DNA of 64,000 nucleotides from Bradyrhizobium paxllaeri (lineage in GTDB: Bacteria; Pseudomonadota; Alphaproteobacteria; Rhizobiales; Xanthobacteraceae): positions 8,216,501 through 8,280,500 of the forward strand of contig NZ_CP042968.1 of NCBI RefSeq assembly GCF_001693515.2, read 5' to 3'. The position numbers and the translations under genes are program-made. Positions within the stretch are counted from its first letter, which is position 1. Every line of letters starts with the position of its first letter. The notes beneath the pieces are model-generated. The model had not been told where the DNA came from. It saw nothing but the letters and a program-made list of their open reading frames with translations, and did no database searches. Of the stretch, positions 62,642-64,000 are shown piece by piece.

Positions 62642-63901
62642 CTACTTCTTGTAGCTGATGCGATAGATGGCGCCGGCCCAGTCGTCGGACACCAGTATCG
62701 AACCATCCTTGGCGAGGATGATGTCGTTGGGTCGACCGAGATAACCCGTATCACCCTCGAGCCAGCCGGAGGCAAAGATCTCCGACTTGGGATTCTTGCC
62801 TTCGGCATCGACGATCACGCGCTTGATCCGGGCGCCCTGGTACTTGTAGCGGTTCCAGGAGCCGTGCTCGGCGATCAGGATGTTGTTCTTGTACTCAGGC
62901 GGAAATTGGTCGCCGGTATAGAACTTCATCCCGAGCGGCGCGACATGCGCCCCGAGCTTGACGACGGGCGGGGTGAACTCTTCGCACTTGTGCCCCATCG
63001 CGAATTTCGGATCCGGGAAATCGCCCTGGTGGCAATAGGGATAGCCAAAGTGCTCGCCGATCTTCGAGATCATGTTGAGCTTGTCGCTCGGCATGTCGTC
63101 GCTGATCCAGTCGCGCGCGTTCTCGGTGAACCAGTAGCGTCCGGAACGCGGATCGACGTCGCCGCCGACGCTGTTGCGGACACCGAGCGCCCAGATCTCG
63201 GCATTGCCGGTCTTGGGATCGACGCGGCGGATCTGCGAGAGGCTGGTCGGCGGAAGACCGATGTTGAAGGGCGGGCCGAACGGCAGGTAGAACCAGCCAT
63301 CCTTGTCGACGGCGATATATTTCCAGCCATGCGCGACGTAGGTCGGCATGTCGTCATACACCACCTTGCCCTCGCCGAGTTTGTCGAGATTGGCTTCGGC
63401 GTTTTCGTATTTGATCAGCTTGTTGATCGCGACGACGTAGAGCGCGCCGTCAAGGAACGCCAGACCAGTGGGCATGTTGAGACCCTTGAGGACGGTCTTT
63501 ACCTCCCTCTTTCCGCCATTGTCCTTGATCGCATAGACATTGCCGAGGCTGAAGGAGCCGACAAACAGCGTGCCCTTGTCGCCCCAGGCCATCTGCCGCG
63601 CTTCCAACACGTTGGAGGCATAGACTTCGATATTGAAACCAGCCGGCAGCTTGATCTTCTTCATCATCGCCGCGAGTTCGGCCTCCGAGGCGCCGGTCGG
63701 CGGACCGGAAGGCGGCGCCTGCCCCTTCTGGGCTTCGGTCTCGTCGCCGAGGAACCAGTCCGGCGGCGGATTGGTCCAGAACTCCTTGGTGCCCGACTCG
63801 TATTTTTTCAGAGGCTTCTGCTGCGCGCTGGCCTGGCTGGCCCCCGCGACAACGAGAATGGCTGCGAGCGCAAGAATAGATCGATTGAAAGCCGATTTCA
63901 T
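62642..63901 (-). CDS. PQQ-type sugar/sorbosone dehydrogenase-like protein, exported
   Basis: 419 residues. The signal peptide SILALAAILVVAGASQASA is clear. The mature protein is a six-bladed beta-propeller of the glucose/sorbosone dehydrogenase type: FNIEVYASNVLEARQMAWG, GLNMPTGLAFLDGALYV, YPYCHQGDFPD, ILIAEHGSWNRYKYQGARI and GRPNDIILAKDGSILVSDDW, repeating the blade motif. Family members oxidise sugars with PQQ or act as binding proteins. The neighbouring diheme cytochrome c fits a respiratory role. The 99 bp beyond the start show no clear promoter. Confidence 0.88.
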   Translation of the reverse strand: MKSAFNRSILALAAILVVAGASQASAQQKPLKKYESGTKEFWTNPPPDWFLGDETEAQKGQAPPSGPPTGASEAELAAMMKKIKLPAGFNIEVYASNVLEARQMAWGDKGTLFVGSFSLGNVYAIKDNGGKREVKTVLKGLNMPTGLAFLDGALYVVAINKLIKYENAEANLDKLGEGKVVYDDMPTYVAHGWKYIAVDKDGWFYLPFGPPFNIGLPPTSLSQIRRVDPKTGNAEIWALGVRNSVGGDVDPRSGRYWFTENARDWISDDMPSDKLNMISKIGEHFGYPYCHQGDFPDPKFAMGHKCEEFTPPVVKLGAHVAPLGMKFYTGDQFPPEYKNNILIAEHGSWNRYKYQGARIKRVIVDAEGKNPKSEIFASGWLEGDTGYLGRPNDIILAKDGSILVSDDWAGAIYRISYKK

Positions 63902-64000
63902 CGCGTCACTCCCTATGCAGCCTGGCGGCTGCGCGTGTTATTTATTTGGGAACGTTCGAGAGACGAACTTGGTCTGATGAAGTGAGAACAGACCACGAAA

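Overview
The window is GC-rich, gene-dense chromosomal DNA of an alphaproteobacterium, most likely Bradyrhizobium or a close relative (Nitrobacteraceae). I infer this from family resemblance of the proteins, from the order of conserved blocks (hemD / tsaD-gpsA-EVE; rsmB-heparinase-purH; yggT-DUF167-folD), from candidate EcfG-, CtrA- and Fur-type sites, and from many short palindromic intergenic repeats of the kind that litter Bradyrhizobium genomes. No database search was possible.

Layout. 1-5.3 kb: the end of a PhoD-type phosphatase, a single-domain response regulator, a Crp/Fnr regulator, typA and an FAD amine oxidase. 5.4-8.5 kb: a tight four-gene minus-strand operon of membrane and redox proteins. 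8.7-17 kb: housekeeping genes (ppa, folD with yggT and DUF167, tRNA-Ala) mixed with a GNAT, an M20 peptidase, an enoyl-CoA hydratase, an amidotransferase, an SDR and a TerB protein. 17-24.4 kb: an exported cupredoxin-like protein behind a Fur-box-like palindrome, a class III cyclase, a cytochrome P450, a Tat-exported hydrolase and an MFS exporter. 24.7-29.5 kb: a complete TRAP transporter (SBP, DctQ, DctM) coupled to an amidase and a small membrane protein. 29.5-33.8 kb: small exported proteins, a NodB-type deacetylase and a polytopic membrane protein. 33.9-44.2 kb: tRNA-Thr, HemY-like, mitofilin-like, hemD, tsaD, gpsA, an EVE protein, topoisomerase IB and acs. 44.7-51.3 kb: L,D-transpeptidase, nuclease, DUF1674, rsmB, heparinase and purH. 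51.4-53.0 kb: an IS110-family element of the IS1111 group. 53-64 kb: an Atg22/UMF1-type MFS protein, ggt, SDR, beta-lactamase-fold hydrolase, GST, DUF2239, an isomerase, a ketopantoate reductase-like protein, a diheme cytochrome c and a sorbosone dehydrogenase-like protein.

The most interesting signal is the insertion sequence at 51381-52961. It sits precisely inside one arm of a dispersed palindromic repeat, and an intact copy of that repeat at 40656-40750 shows what the empty site looked like. The roughly 345 bp between the transposase stop and the nearer end can fold, on the transposase strand, into two successive hairpins with internal loops. The first loop carries short matches to both halves of the occupied target. 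The second carries short matches to both ends of the element. This is the architecture of an IS110-family bridge RNA (seekRNA), and it suggests that the element is programmed to insert into a repeat family present many times in its host.

At least ten families of intergenic palindromes are listed. Several of them create false N-terminal extensions or spurious ORFs, so starts of neighbouring genes were placed after them.
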